Positions 19,186-29,364 of a stretch of 64,000 nt of DNA are shown here, piece after piece. Source of the stretch: Pirellulaceae bacterium (GTDB lineage: Bacteria; Planctomycetota; Planctomycetia; Pirellulales; Thermoguttaceae); assembly GCA_012744395.1 (NCBI GenBank), contig JAAYCB010000265.1:1-64000 (forward strand). The letters run 5' to 3'. The notes beneath the pieces were generated by a model that saw nothing but the letters and a program-made list of their open reading frames with translations, was not told the origin of the DNA and searched no databases. How positions within the stretch are numbered: position 1 is the first letter of the stretch; each line of letters begins with the position of its first letter. The position numbers and the translations under genes were made by a program.

Positions 19186-20052
19186 CTAGAGTTCCAGGAA
19201 TTCCTCGACCGACTCGCGCATCACGGTCCGCTCGGGCTCCAGGCCGGTCCAGAGGCGGAAGTTGAGCACGGCCTGTTCGAGGAAAATGTCCAACCCGTTG
19301 ACCAGGGAAAGCCCGCGCTCGGACGCCTCGACCAGAAGCCGAGGACGGGTGTCCTGAAGGTTGGCGTCGACCGCGGTCGCCCCAGTCGCCAGCGACTCCC
19401 AGTCGAAGGGGAGACGGCCGTTGTCGGGTTGGCTGCCGACCGGGGTGGCGTTGATCAGAACGTCGAATCCTTCGGGCAATTGGATCGATTCCTCCCAGGG
19501 GGAGACACGCGCGGAAAGTCCGGGCCTTTCGCCGAGCATCTCGCAGAGGGCTTGGGCGCGTGTGGCATCGCGATTGACGACAACGATCAGCTCGACCCCG
19601 GCGTCGGCCAGTTCACAGGCCGCCGCCCGGGCCAGGTCGCCGGCGCCAAACAGCAGGACGCGTTGCGGAGGGGCGCCGCGGCAGGCTTCGATCGACTTGA
19701 GCATGCCCTTGCCTTCGGTGTTCTCGCCCACCAGCCGCCCCTCGTCACGCAGAATCACGTTGACCGAACCGGAGCGTTCCGCGACGGGCCCGAGGCGATC
19801 GAGAAACCGGCCGGCGAGCCGGTTGTGGGGCCGGGCGCAGTTGCCGCCGAGGAAGCCCATCGCCCGGATGCCGCGGACGGCGTCACCGATCGCCTCGGCG
19901 GCCACTTCAACCGTGAGGTAGCGCCAGTCCAATTGATGGCGTTCGAAGCTCTTCTCCACCATGTATTGGGAAGGGTTTCCGCCGGCGGATTGGCTCAGCA
20001 GAACCAGGATGGGCTGGAGAGATACGTCTGACACGTTCCGGGTAGCCCTCAT
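19186..20052 (-). CDS. AroE-like protein (shikimate dehydrogenase fold) with altered active site
   Basis: A 288-residue homologue of shikimate dehydrogenase. The NAD(P)-binding half is clear (LLFGAGDLARAAACELA; VLINATPVGSQPDN). The substrate half is aberrant: the NVTxPxK motif reads GGNCARPHN, so the catalytic lysine is Asn77, and the invariant Asp of NTDG is Glu113 in ENTEG. The N-terminal SxS substrate loop is not recognisable in QSAGGNPSQYM. It may be a quinate/shikimate-like enzyme with another substrate or a non-catalytic relative, so I do not assign aroE. It is convergent with xseA, 17 bp away. No clear ribosome-binding site precedes ATG 20052. Confidence 0.82.
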   Translation of the reverse strand: MRATRNVSDVSLQPILVLLSQSAGGNPSQYMVEKSFERHQLDWRYLTVEVAAEAIGDAVRGIRAMGFLGGNCARPHNRLAGRFLDRLGPVAERSGSVNVILRDEGRLVGENTEGKGMLKSIEACRGAPPQRVLLFGAGDLARAAACELADAGVELIVVVNRDATRAQALCEMLGERPGLSARVSPWEESIQLPEGFDVLINATPVGSQPDNGRLPFDWESLATGATAVDANLQDTRPRLLVEASERGLSLVNGLDIFLEQAVLNFRLWTGLEPERTVMRESVEEFLEL

Positions 20053-20264
20053 GAACGGCCCGAACCAAACGGTGACTTGATGGGCAGTCCGCTGCGCTCG
20101 GAGCCTGGCCTCTGTCTTTGTCCGGGAATTCCCGATTGCCCCCCCTTAACGGGTGAGGCATCGGGGGCCGGCCGCTCCCCAACCGACCCAGTCCTGATTG
20201 TCGCCCAATCTGCTGAAGAATGCAACGGACCGGGAGACGGCCCGCGCCGCGCAGCGCGGCGATT

Positions 20265-21542
20265 TCACTTGCGGGCTGGCGGATCCTGCACGGCAGAGAA
20301 GTCCGCCTCTTCGGGCATGCCCGGCTGGGGCCTTCCAGGTTGCCGCAAGAATTGGCGAAAGCACTTCGCCATGTTGCGTCCCAGCTCGCGGCAGCTCACG
20401 TCGTCAACAACAGCGCCTTCGGCGTTGGCGTATGGGACCTCAAATGTCCCCGCCCAGAGACAGTTCTCCTGCGTGGCCGCCCAGGTCTTGGAGGCCATCT
20501 GCGGTTGGGCACCGGGCGCTGGATTGTAGTTCGACGTCGTGTTCCAGCCTTGGCCAAAGGGCAGGTTGTTGCTCTCCTTGTACGGAATGATCGCGCCCTT
20601 CTGGCGGGCTTCCAACAGGTCGCTGAAACGCTTCAGAGCCGCGATCATCTTCGGCGATTCCGGCCCCGGGCTATACAGCGCCTCGTTGTACCTGCCCCCG
20701 CGGAGCCAGGGACAATGAAGATCAAGGAAGATGTAATCCTTGGCCTGCATCGCCTCGGGAACCTGTTGCTTGATCGCCCGGATTTCGGGATAAATCGCCT
20801 GATGGTAATCGCGATTGTGATCATGCGGCCGCCGATTCTTCCCCTGGTCTCCTTCCTCCACTCCATCCTTGTCAACGAACGGAACGACGAAAAGGCTCAC
20901 GTTCTCGGCAAGCCACGCGCCGTCGCCGCTGCCAGAGAGGACCTCCTCCAAAATGCCCTCGATGACAAAGTTGGCCATCATTTCGCAGCAGTGGTGACGA
21001 GCGGTCAGAACGCAGCCGAACCTGGCCTCGGCATTGCCCAGCCGGAGCAGCTCCACGTCGCGGCCTTTGCGGGACTTGCAGAGCACGGACGTTTTCAGAC
21101 GAGGCCGTTTCGACAGAAACCGGTCCCAGTCGGCCTGGGTATAGACAAAGCTGGTGGCAAATCGGACGTCCTTGTCGTCCGGCCCAAACTCGTAGCGGAA
21201 CTGGCGGGAATTGAACCCCGGCTTGTCGGAGAGAAACTTCCAGCTCTTCCCCCCATCGAGGCTGACGGCCGGCCCCCGAGCGCCCACCCGGTTGTCGTGA
21301 TCGAAGACGAACTGGAGCGTGCGCCCCTGGGCGTGCCTGACGCGGAAGGCGAAGTAGAACCAGTCGCCCCGCGTATCCCGCAGGTCGGGGCGAAGGTTGA
21401 CAACATCCCCTTCGATCGAGTCGACCTTGATGTTCCCGCCCGCAAAATCGCCATCGATTGCGACTCGGGATTCTTCGGCCAGCGCCGTCCCCAAGAAGAG
21501 AAGGCCACACAATAGCGCAAGGGAAACGAATGCGTTTTTCAT
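20265..21542 (-). CDS. Secreted M14-family zinc carboxypeptidase
   Basis: A 425-residue exported metallocarboxypeptidase. Signal peptide at residues ~1-22 (ending GTALAEE). Residues ~25-145 form an N-terminal beta domain like that of cytosolic carboxypeptidases, with RQFRYEFGPDDKDVRFATS. The catalytic domain has the zinc motif H184-x-x-E187 in RHHCCEMM, third ligand H276 in FLDLHCPW, an HNRDYH segment replacing the usual NRN, and catalytic Glu368 in AGTFEVPYA. All metal and catalytic residues are present. Its target is unknown; murein or host peptides are possible. GAGG lies upstream of ATG 21542. The next gene upstream on the same strand is another metallopeptidase-like protein. Confidence 0.9.
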   Translation of the reverse strand: MKNAFVSLALLCGLLFLGTALAEESRVAIDGDFAGGNIKVDSIEGDVVNLRPDLRDTRGDWFYFAFRVRHAQGRTLQFVFDHDNRVGARGPAVSLDGGKSWKFLSDKPGFNSRQFRYEFGPDDKDVRFATSFVYTQADWDRFLSKRPRLKTSVLCKSRKGRDVELLRLGNAEARFGCVLTARHHCCEMMANFVIEGILEEVLSGSGDGAWLAENVSLFVVPFVDKDGVEEGDQGKNRRPHDHNRDYHQAIYPEIRAIKQQVPEAMQAKDYIFLDLHCPWLRGGRYNEALYSPGPESPKMIAALKRFSDLLEARQKGAIIPYKESNNLPFGQGWNTTSNYNPAPGAQPQMASKTWAATQENCLWAGTFEVPYANAEGAVVDDVSCRELGRNMAKCFRQFLRQPGRPQPGMPEEADFSAVQDPPARK

Positions 21543-21675
21543 CGGTTTTCCTCGGTGTTCTCCGAAATCTTAGACTGAACAGGCGGGAGGCGGAGACTCC
21601 CGCGTTCGCGGCGCGCGGGGCTCTGATTTGATCCCACGGCGATTGGCGGCGCGCCGGGCGTGCGGCGCATCTGCT

Positions 21676-23781
21676 TCACCGCGACGGCCGAAACGTGACG
21701 GCATCGGCGATCACGAGCCCTTTCGAGCCCTCGGCGAGGATTTCCACGAATCCGTCCATCCCCTCCTCAAACGTGAAACTGCCGATCGACCGGCTCTCCG
21801 CGGGGCGCATGCGGACCACCTTCTCGCCCTCTGCATGCCGCACGCGGACATCAAACTCGCCGCCCGCGGAAAACGGTGTCTGATCGCTCAACGCCACCTC
21901 GTAGGCCCCGGCGCGCAGGTCGGGCGTGAAGCGGACGAACTCACCGGCAGCGGCTCGGCCGCCGTTGGTCAGATAGAATCCGCCGTATCCGCGCTTCTTC
22001 TCCGGGCAGCGGCAGAAGCGGTGCCCGACCCAGAAATCGGGCGTCGCGTAGAATCCCGCATCGCGATCGTCGACCGTCACGCTCTCGGCCGGCTGGTCGC
22101 CCGCGACGACCAGTTCCACGCGAAACCAGTCCGGGCTGGTCCCACTTGTCTCGTTGGAGACGCGAACAAGCGCCTGGTATGCACCGCTGGCCAGTCTGCC
22201 GGAATCGGCGCGGACATCCAGCCACGCTCGGCGATCCTCCCGTTTGTGCTGTACGCGAAGCCACGAAGCCGCCCCTTCTTCGATCTCAACGCGCAACTGC
22301 TCGCCCGGGGCAGCCCCAAGGCCCTCCAACTGGACGATCCTGCCTTGCGGCGCCGGTCGCGACGGCCGGGCGAGGAACCGCAGCGTGCGCGGGATGGTCT
22401 TGACCGGCGGGCCGTAGACGGCGGCGGCACGAACCGGCCAGGGTCGAAACGACGGCTCGTCCGCGGCCGTGAGCCTCAGCGCCGCGCCGCTGAGCGGATC
22501 GCCACGGACCGTGATCCAGCCGCGTGCCGCGTCGAGCCCCGCCCCGTCGTCAACCGTCAGCCAGACGGAATAGACGCCCGGTCGCGGGAATACGTGGGTC
22601 ACCGAAGCGCCGAGCGCTGACCCTCCGTCGCTAAACGTCCAAAAATACTGCAATCGCCTGCCGTCCGGCCCCGGGCGGGAACCCTCGGCCGAGAACGCCG
22701 CCGGCTGGCCCGCCCGCGTTGGCCCGAACGGCCTGATTGCCGCCCGCAGCGCGCCGCGCCGCGTCTTCCGGTCCTCGAAAGCCTGCCAGAAGACAATCCA
22801 CGGATCGAGATGCAAAACCTCGGGCTGCTGTTGAGCGAGCGCGGAATCGTCGTCGAAATCGATCGGCGTGGCGATCGACGCCGGATCGCCAGCCGAGCCG
22901 GCGCGCGGCCGGCCGATTTTGAATTCAAAATGGGTGTGCTGATGGCTGCCCACGTGGACGCCGGCGGTTGTTGCGTATTTTGTGCCGGAGGCCAAGGGCG
23001 TTTTCTCGTCGATGAGCAGCTTGATCAGGTGGTGGCTTTGCAGGGCCCACACGTCGCCGTTGTCCCAGCGGCGAATCCCCCGCCAGCGGTTATTGTTGTG
23101 TCCCATCGCCAGGCTGTTGAAATAGGCCTGGGTATCCAGCGCGATCGGGGTGAACAGGACGCTCCCTTTCGGCTGGTTGATGTCCATCCCGACGTGGCAG
23201 GCCTCGCCCAGGTAGGGCCCCAGGTAGCAGTCGTCGCCGTTGTAGCACCGGCCCACGTCGAGCGTGCTCGGCTCGTGTTCGATCCAGAGGTTGACTTCCT
23301 CCGGGCAAATCCGCAGGGAGGCGTCCTGGAGTGCCAGGCGGGCCGATTTGCGCGGCCGGCACCGGAGGTTGCCCTGGCGCGGGTAGCGAACCGGGATCAG
23401 GTCAAAGACATCCTTGACGATGTCCAGCCAGATCCGCAGGCCGTTGACGACGTAGGGCTCGTAGAAACACTCCTGCGAGCAGACAAATCGCTCGAGCGTC
23501 ATCGGCTGGCCGTCGATCCGCACGCTGGCCGAGAAACGATAGACGATCCCGCCGGGGACGACCTTCTCGACGATCGCCGCGCCGGTATCCTCCAACAGAA
23601 GCGTAACCGGCCGGCCATCGCGGAGTTGGAAGCGGACCTGGTCGCCGGGCTCCATCTCCACGGCGGTGAGCGTGTCTTTGGCCTTGCACTCGACTTCGGC
23701 GCCGGCCGCGTTCGCGACGAAGGCGAGCGCAACGAGCGCGGCAGCGTGCCGGAGGAGAACGGTTCTCGTTGATCGGATCAT
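21676..23781 (-). CDS. Secreted M23-like metallopeptidase with PKD domain and golvesin-like C-terminus
   Basis: A 701-residue exported multidomain protein. Signal peptide ~1-28 (ends NAAGAE). About 190-290 looks like an M23/LytM peptidase: H196-xxx-D200 in ACHVGMDIN and H282-x-H284 in QHTHFEF, with a GTKYATTAGVHVG loop between. A PKD-like domain follows near 390-440 (FWTFSDGGSALGASVTHVF), then a linker, and a C-terminal module (about 600-700, VDDRDAGFYATP to GLVIADAVTFRPSR) like the golvesin/xly carbohydrate-binding domain. M23 enzymes cleave peptidoglycan cross-bridges. GGGAGA precedes ATG 23781. The frame is open far upstream, but that part is antisense to pntA. Confidence 0.75.
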   Translation of the reverse strand: MIRSTRTVLLRHAAALVALAFVANAAGAEVECKAKDTLTAVEMEPGDQVRFQLRDGRPVTLLLEDTGAAIVEKVVPGGIVYRFSASVRIDGQPMTLERFVCSQECFYEPYVVNGLRIWLDIVKDVFDLIPVRYPRQGNLRCRPRKSARLALQDASLRICPEEVNLWIEHEPSTLDVGRCYNGDDCYLGPYLGEACHVGMDINQPKGSVLFTPIALDTQAYFNSLAMGHNNNRWRGIRRWDNGDVWALQSHHLIKLLIDEKTPLASGTKYATTAGVHVGSHQHTHFEFKIGRPRAGSAGDPASIATPIDFDDDSALAQQQPEVLHLDPWIVFWQAFEDRKTRRGALRAAIRPFGPTRAGQPAAFSAEGSRPGPDGRRLQYFWTFSDGGSALGASVTHVFPRPGVYSVWLTVDDGAGLDAARGWITVRGDPLSGAALRLTAADEPSFRPWPVRAAAVYGPPVKTIPRTLRFLARPSRPAPQGRIVQLEGLGAAPGEQLRVEIEEGAASWLRVQHKREDRRAWLDVRADSGRLASGAYQALVRVSNETSGTSPDWFRVELVVAGDQPAESVTVDDRDAGFYATPDFWVGHRFCRCPEKKRGYGGFYLTNGGRAAAGEFVRFTPDLRAGAYEVALSDQTPFSAGGEFDVRVRHAEGEKVVRMRPAESRSIGSFTFEEGMDGFVEILAEGSKGLVIADAVTFRPSR

Positions 23782-24056
23782 GGAAGTCTCCCGACTCAGG
23801 AAGGCAGGAACCCGCTTGAACCTACCGCGCGGCCGGGCCTTATGCCAGCTTTTTCGAATCTTCCGATCCGTTATTTGCGGCTTGCCAGGCCCACACAATT
23901 CGGGCCGGCCAGGCGCGAAGAAGCGCGGAAGTGGGGAGTCGTCGGATCGGTCGCCCAGACAACACGATTCACCGCGGCGTCGAGCCGGAGAACGGCCGGG
24001 CGATGCTCCGGGCAATCCGCCGGTATGGGAGACATGGCTGCCCCGGCGGGCCGCTG

Positions 24057-25223
<1,167 letters not shown>

Positions 25224-25744
25224 GCTATTTTCCCACAACGATCCAGAACCTGGGGATATCCGAGCATCCAGCGTCTCGCGGCAGCGTGCCGCCCCTGGCG
25301 GCCGGCGCACGCCCCTGGATGACTCCCGAAGCCCGCGCGGCGAAATCGGGGACGGTCCCCCGCGGGCCGGCCTCCGCAGCGCGGCGTGCCTTCTTGCCAG
25401 GGCGATCCCGCGATGGCGAACCATCCATTATCCATCCGGCGGAATCAGCGAAAATAGCCCATCTGGGTGGCACGCCGTGAATTCGGGGGCTTTCTTGGGC
25501 GCGCCGCTTGCGCCACCTTGTCCGCAAGCCGATAAGAAGGTAAATTATGCGTTTTGCATCTTCACGAACAGCAAGGCCAGGGGAGTGCTCGGTCGCCGAG
25601 AAGTGTCTCGGCTTCGCGCGAGCCTTCGCCCCGGACGACCTGAGAGGCGTGTTTGCCGTGAAAGCGGGGCGTTTTCCGTGGCAGCACGCGAAAGAAAATC
25701 GTTAGCCCCGATTGGAGCGCGCCCCGGGCGGGCGCAGGCGAGAG
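25224..25744. other. Intergenic region between divergent pntAA and rplM
   Basis: 521 bp without a supportable gene. It contains GGGGACGGTCCCC near 25347-25359 and a likely rplM promoter at 25518-25546. The ~200-bp leader between that promoter and rplM could host ribosomal-protein autoregulation, but I recognise no structured leader. Confidence 0.5.
25518..25546 (+). promoter_or_regulatory. Candidate promoter for rplM-rpsI
   Basis: TTGTCC (25518-25523), 17-bp spacer, TAAATT (25541-25546), each matching the consensus at four of six positions, inside the most AT-rich part of the region. It lies ~200 bp upstream of rplM. Confidence 0.45.
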
Positions 25745-26194
25745 ATGGCAATGCAGAAGACATATATGGCCAAGCCGGCCGAGGTCGAGCCCAAGTGGTG
25801 GGTCGTGGATGCCGCCGGCAAGGCGGTCGGGCGGTTGGCAACCGAGATTGCGGTAATTCTCATGGGCAAGCACCGCCCCACGTACACCCCCCATGTCGAC
25901 ACGGGGGATTACGTAATCGTCCTGAACGTCGACAAGGTGGTCTTCACCGGCAACAAATGGGACGCGAAGCGGTATACGTGGTATACGGGCTACACGGGCC
26001 TGCGGAGCGAGACGGCGCGGGAGCGATTTGAGAAGAAGCCCGAGGCGATCCTTCACGATGCGGTCCGCCGGATGCTGCCCAAGAACAAGCTCGCCCGCTG
26101 CATGCTCGAAAAGCTCAAGCTGTATTGCGGACCGGAACATCCGCATCAGGCGCAGAGGCCCGAGGCGATTGAGCTCGGCGGCGACACGAAATAG
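25745..26194 (+). CDS. rplM: 50S ribosomal protein L13
   Basis: Large-subunit ribosomal protein, an early assembly protein that binds 23S rRNA. At 149 residues it is the normal size. Family segments: KWWVVDAAGKAVGRLATEIA, the HRPTYTPHVDTGDYVIV core and AVRRMLPKNKLARCML. ATG 25745 is used; a second ATG two codons later would also fit. It forms the usual pair with rpsI, 26 bp downstream. Confidence 0.98.
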   Translation: MAMQKTYMAKPAEVEPKWWVVDAAGKAVGRLATEIAVILMGKHRPTYTPHVDTGDYVIVLNVDKVVFTGNKWDAKRYTWYTGYTGLRSETARERFEKKPEAILHDAVRRMLPKNKLARCMLEKLKLYCGPEHPHQAQRPEAIELGGDTK

Positions 26195-26220
26195 GCCCTA
26201 ACCAGACGGGATCAAGACCG

Positions 26221-26637
26221 ATGTCAGAAGCAACGATCGAACGTAGGGGAACGGACGATTTCCTTGGAACGGGGCGTCGCAAGAGTTCTGTTGCCCGGGT
26301 CAGGGTTCGCCACGGGGGTGGACAGATTCTGATCAACGAGCGCCCGCTCGACGAGTTTTTCCGCAACGAGCAGCAGCGCGAGGCGGCGCTCGCCCCGCTG
26401 AAGGCGACGGGAGTCCTCGGACAGGTCGACGTGGTGATCCGCATCCACGGTGGCGGCTTGACCGGCCAGGCGGACGCCTGCAAGCTGGGAATCGCCCGGG
26501 CGCTGAAGGTCATGGATCCCGAGCTGGAGCCGTGCCTGCGCTCCGAGGGGCTGCTGACCCGCGACGCCCGCATGAAAGAGCGTAAGAAGTACGGTCTTCG
26601 CGGGGCGCGGCGCGGCACCCAGTTCTCAAAGCGCTAG
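26221..26637 (+). CDS. rpsI: 30S ribosomal protein S9
   Basis: Small-subunit ribosomal protein whose C-terminal tail reaches the P-site tRNA. 138 residues with FLGTGRRKSSVARVRVR, the IHGGGLTGQADACKLGIARAL core and a C-terminal KKYGLRGARRGTQFSKR ending in the invariant Lys-Arg. Co-transcribed with rplM. It is convergent with the hypothetical gene ending at 26654. Confidence 0.98.
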   Translation: MSEATIERRGTDDFLGTGRRKSSVARVRVRHGGGQILINERPLDEFFRNEQQREAALAPLKATGVLGQVDVVIRIHGGGLTGQADACKLGIARALKVMDPELEPCLRSEGLLTRDARMKERKKYGLRGARRGTQFSKR

Positions 26638-26653
26638 GCGGCGCCGCGGTCGT

Positions 26654-27292
26654 TCAACTCGCCGGCATGCGGTTCTCGAAGGCCAGGCTCTCGAGAAACC
26701 GCTTGGCCACCATGTATTCCTGCGGCGGCACCTGGGAAATCATGTCCTTCAGTTCTTGCTCGGCCGCCCGGATCGTCTCCGCGATCAGCGAGTATTCGTC
26801 CCAGGTGCCTTCACCGTAAGCGGCGCGCTTCGCAAACAGCGCATCGAGTTCCGCGCGGCTCGCCTCGAACTCGGGGCGCATCAGCACCCGTGGCCACTTG
26901 ATCTTGCCGGTGACGGAATCCAACTGGCTGGGGCTGAGCGGCTGGGGCTTGCCCGCCGCGGCGTAGCGGACCCAATCCTCACGGGTCGAGCGTGGGCGCT
27001 TCTCCGCCGCACGGTACTCCTTGTTTTTCTGGCGCATCTGGAAGTAGGTGTCCGTCCACTGCTCCCGATTCTCCATGTCGAGGCGCGCCGCTTCGGTCAT
27101 GTTGACCGCCGCCCGGGAATTCATCAGGTTGGCGGCGCCTTGTGAACGGACCACATCCGCCATTCCCCGAGCGTAGCTCTCACCAACGGTTGACGCTCTG
27201 CTGTCGAAGTAGGCGCCGCCGTAGAACTGGCCCAAGGCGAGCGACGCTCCTACGCCAACAATCAACAATCCTCCGACTGCCATCTTTCTCAT
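26654..27292 (-). CDS. Secreted hypothetical protein
   Basis: A 212-residue protein with a signal peptide (about 1-21, MRKMAVGGLLIVGVGASLALG). The mature part is charged and helical, with MADVVRSQGAANLMNSRAAVNM, then TYFQMRQKNKEYRAAEKRPR, and a C-terminal helix rich in Glu (SLIAETIRAAEQELKDMIS). No enzyme motif is visible. I recognise it only as a type of planctomycete exported helical protein. ATG 27292 is chosen because AGGAG precedes it; a GTG one codon earlier is possible. A minus-strand TATACT lies ~50 bp upstream without a clear -35. Confidence 0.65.
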   Translation of the reverse strand: MRKMAVGGLLIVGVGASLALGQFYGGAYFDSRASTVGESYARGMADVVRSQGAANLMNSRAAVNMTEAARLDMENREQWTDTYFQMRQKNKEYRAAEKRPRSTREDWVRYAAAGKPQPLSPSQLDSVTGKIKWPRVLMRPEFEASRAELDALFAKRAAYGEGTWDEYSLIAETIRAAEQELKDMISQVPPQEYMVAKRFLESLAFENRMPAS

Positions 27293-27716
27293 CACAGGTC
27301 AACTCCTGACTGTCCGGGGCATCCCGCCGGTTCACTCCAAAGTATAAACTCCCGCCGCGCGCTCTCTGGTTTCGGCAGAGCAGCGTCGCTTGCCACGATT
27401 CTACGAATTTTCGACGGCCCGTCGAGATGCCCCACCGACAGGTGGGGTATCCGTTTCGCTCCGACTTCCGGCAAGGGGCGGTTTCTTCCCGCTGATTTCC
27501 TGGCCAGGTGGCGGTTCCCCTGCCTGATCCAGGGGCTATAATGTTGGCAATTCTCGGGATGTCAATTCGCGGCGTTGGAAGTGGGGGAATGCTCACCGCG
27601 AGCGTGGGTCCGCTTCTTCGCGGCGGAGCGCCGGCCTTGATGACGCCCGGGGGGCGCTCGAGGCGGGAAGCGTCCAGGGCGCCTTGCCAAGCCACCAATC
27701 AGAATGGGAGTAGAAC
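27293..27716. other. Intergenic region between divergent genes
   Basis: 424 bp without a supportable gene. TATAAT at 27537-27542 on the plus strand may be the -10 of the HEAT-repeat gene, 175 bp before its start; no clear -35 was found. Confidence 0.4.
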
Positions 27717-29354
27717 ATGAAACGGCCTACCTTGATCGCTCTAATGATGGGGATAGTGTGTTGTGCCGCTCAGGGCCCCGCCGCCGAGCGGCCGGTCGCT
27801 GATCTGATTGCGTCCTTGCAGGCCGCCGACACCGCCTCTCAGATCGAGGCCCTCGTGGCGCTTGAGGCCAAGGGGGCCGATGCGGCCGCCGCCGTGCCCG
27901 CGCTGATCGGGCTGCTCAAGGCCGCTTCGGCCGATGTTCGCGCCCATGCGGCCGAGACCCTCGGGGCGATCGGGGCTTCCGCCAGGCCGGCGGCCGAGGA
28001 ACTCGCCGGACTGGCGGGCGGGGACGCCGATCCGATGGTCCGCCGCGAGGCGATCGAGGCGCTGGCCAGTATTCGCCCGGGACCGAAAGTCATGCTGCCG
28101 GTCCTGGCCCGCCTGCTCAAGGACCCCGACCCGGCCGTCCGCGCCCGCGTCCTCGGCGCGGTGGCCGACCAGGGGATCGCAGCCAAGGAACTGTTGCTCA
28201 GCGCCCTCGAAAACAAGGAGACGGCCTACTGGGCATCGCTGGTAGTCAGCGAACTTGGGCCACAAATCCCGGAGGCCGTTCCCGCCCTGGTGAAATTGCT
28301 CGACAGCGAAGATCCCGCCATGCGGCGGGAGGCGGCCTTGGCGCTGGCGGCAATCGGCGAGGCGGCCACCGCGGCCCTGCCCGGCCTGGAGTCGATGATC
28401 GACGATCCGCTCCACTCGGCTGCCGCGATCTACGCACTGGGGAGGATCGGAAAGGTCACCTCGGGCGCCGTGTCGAAGCTGATCGCCAAGGCGGAGGGCG
28501 GCCGGCCGGTGGAGAAGACGGTCAGCGCCTGGGCGCTGGCCAGGCTGCATCCCGGCGACAAGCGCTATGTCCGCAAGGCGGTGACCCTGCTGATCGCCTC
28601 GCTTCAATCCGACGATCCCCGGGTGAGGCTCGCCGCGGCCAAGGGCCTGGAGTCTCTCGACGGAGAGCCGCAGATCATCCGCCCGATCATCCTCGAAGCC
28701 CTGAACAAAGCCGACGAGAAGACGCTGATCGCGATGCTCGACGCGATCGCGACGCTCGGACCGCAGATCGTCCCGCGGCTGGTCGGCACGCTGGAGATCG
28801 AGGCCGCCCGGCCTTATGTCTGCTATATCCTGGGCCACCTCGGCCCCGAGGCGGCGGCGGCGGTCGACGGGCTGGTCAAGGTGCTCGCGGACAAAGACCC
28901 GGCCGCCCGCCACGAGGCGATGATGGCCCTGGCGGAGATCGGGCCGGCGGCCAAGGCCGCCGTGCCCGCCCTTGCCGAGGCCCTGGAAAGCCCCGACCGG
29001 GATCGCTTTGCCGCGGCCTACGCGCTTGGGCGGATCGGCCGCGACGCAATCGATGCCAAGCCGGCGCTGCTCGCCCTCCTGGAGAACGAGGACCACGCCC
29101 TGGCGCTGATCAGCGCGTGGGCGCTGGCGTACATCCACCCCGAATGCCCCACCTGCTGTGCAAAAGCCCTGCCGGTCCTGATCGCCGGCCTCGGCGACTC
29201 GGAGGCCAGCTTCCGCAAGGAGGCGGTGTCCGGACTGCGCTGCTTCGGAAAGACCGACAAGCGGGCGGGCGAGGCCCTCAAGAAGGCCCTTGACGATCCG
29301 GATGAGGACGTGCGCAAGGCCGCCGCCGAGGCACTCGAGGCGATCGGCCAATAG
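27717..29354 (+). CDS. Secreted HEAT-repeat protein
   Basis: A 545-residue protein built almost entirely of HEAT/PBS-lyase-type repeats after a signal peptide (about 1-22, MKRPTLIALMMGIVCCAAQG). Repeat units recur about every 36-40 residues, for example AVPALIGLLKAASADVRAHA, AVPALVKLLDSEDPAMRREA, AVPALAEALESPDRDRFAAA and KKALDDPDEDVRKAAAEAL. Such solenoids bind proteins rather than catalyse. A short Cys-containing unit (HPECPTCCAKALPVL) interrupts the pattern near residue 480. GGGAG precedes ATG 27717. Partner unknown. Confidence 0.85.
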   Translation: MKRPTLIALMMGIVCCAAQGPAAERPVADLIASLQAADTASQIEALVALEAKGADAAAAVPALIGLLKAASADVRAHAAETLGAIGASARPAAEELAGLAGGDADPMVRREAIEALASIRPGPKVMLPVLARLLKDPDPAVRARVLGAVADQGIAAKELLLSALENKETAYWASLVVSELGPQIPEAVPALVKLLDSEDPAMRREAALALAAIGEAATAALPGLESMIDDPLHSAAAIYALGRIGKVTSGAVSKLIAKAEGGRPVEKTVSAWALARLHPGDKRYVRKAVTLLIASLQSDDPRVRLAAAKGLESLDGEPQIIRPIILEALNKADEKTLIAMLDAIATLGPQIVPRLVGTLEIEAARPYVCYILGHLGPEAAAAVDGLVKVLADKDPAARHEAMMALAEIGPAAKAAVPALAEALESPDRDRFAAAYALGRIGRDAIDAKPALLALLENEDHALALISAWALAYIHPECPTCCAKALPVLIAGLGDSEASFRKEAVSGLRCFGKTDKRAGEALKKALDDPDEDVRKAAAEALEAIGQ

Positions 29355-29364
29355 ACGCGCGCGG

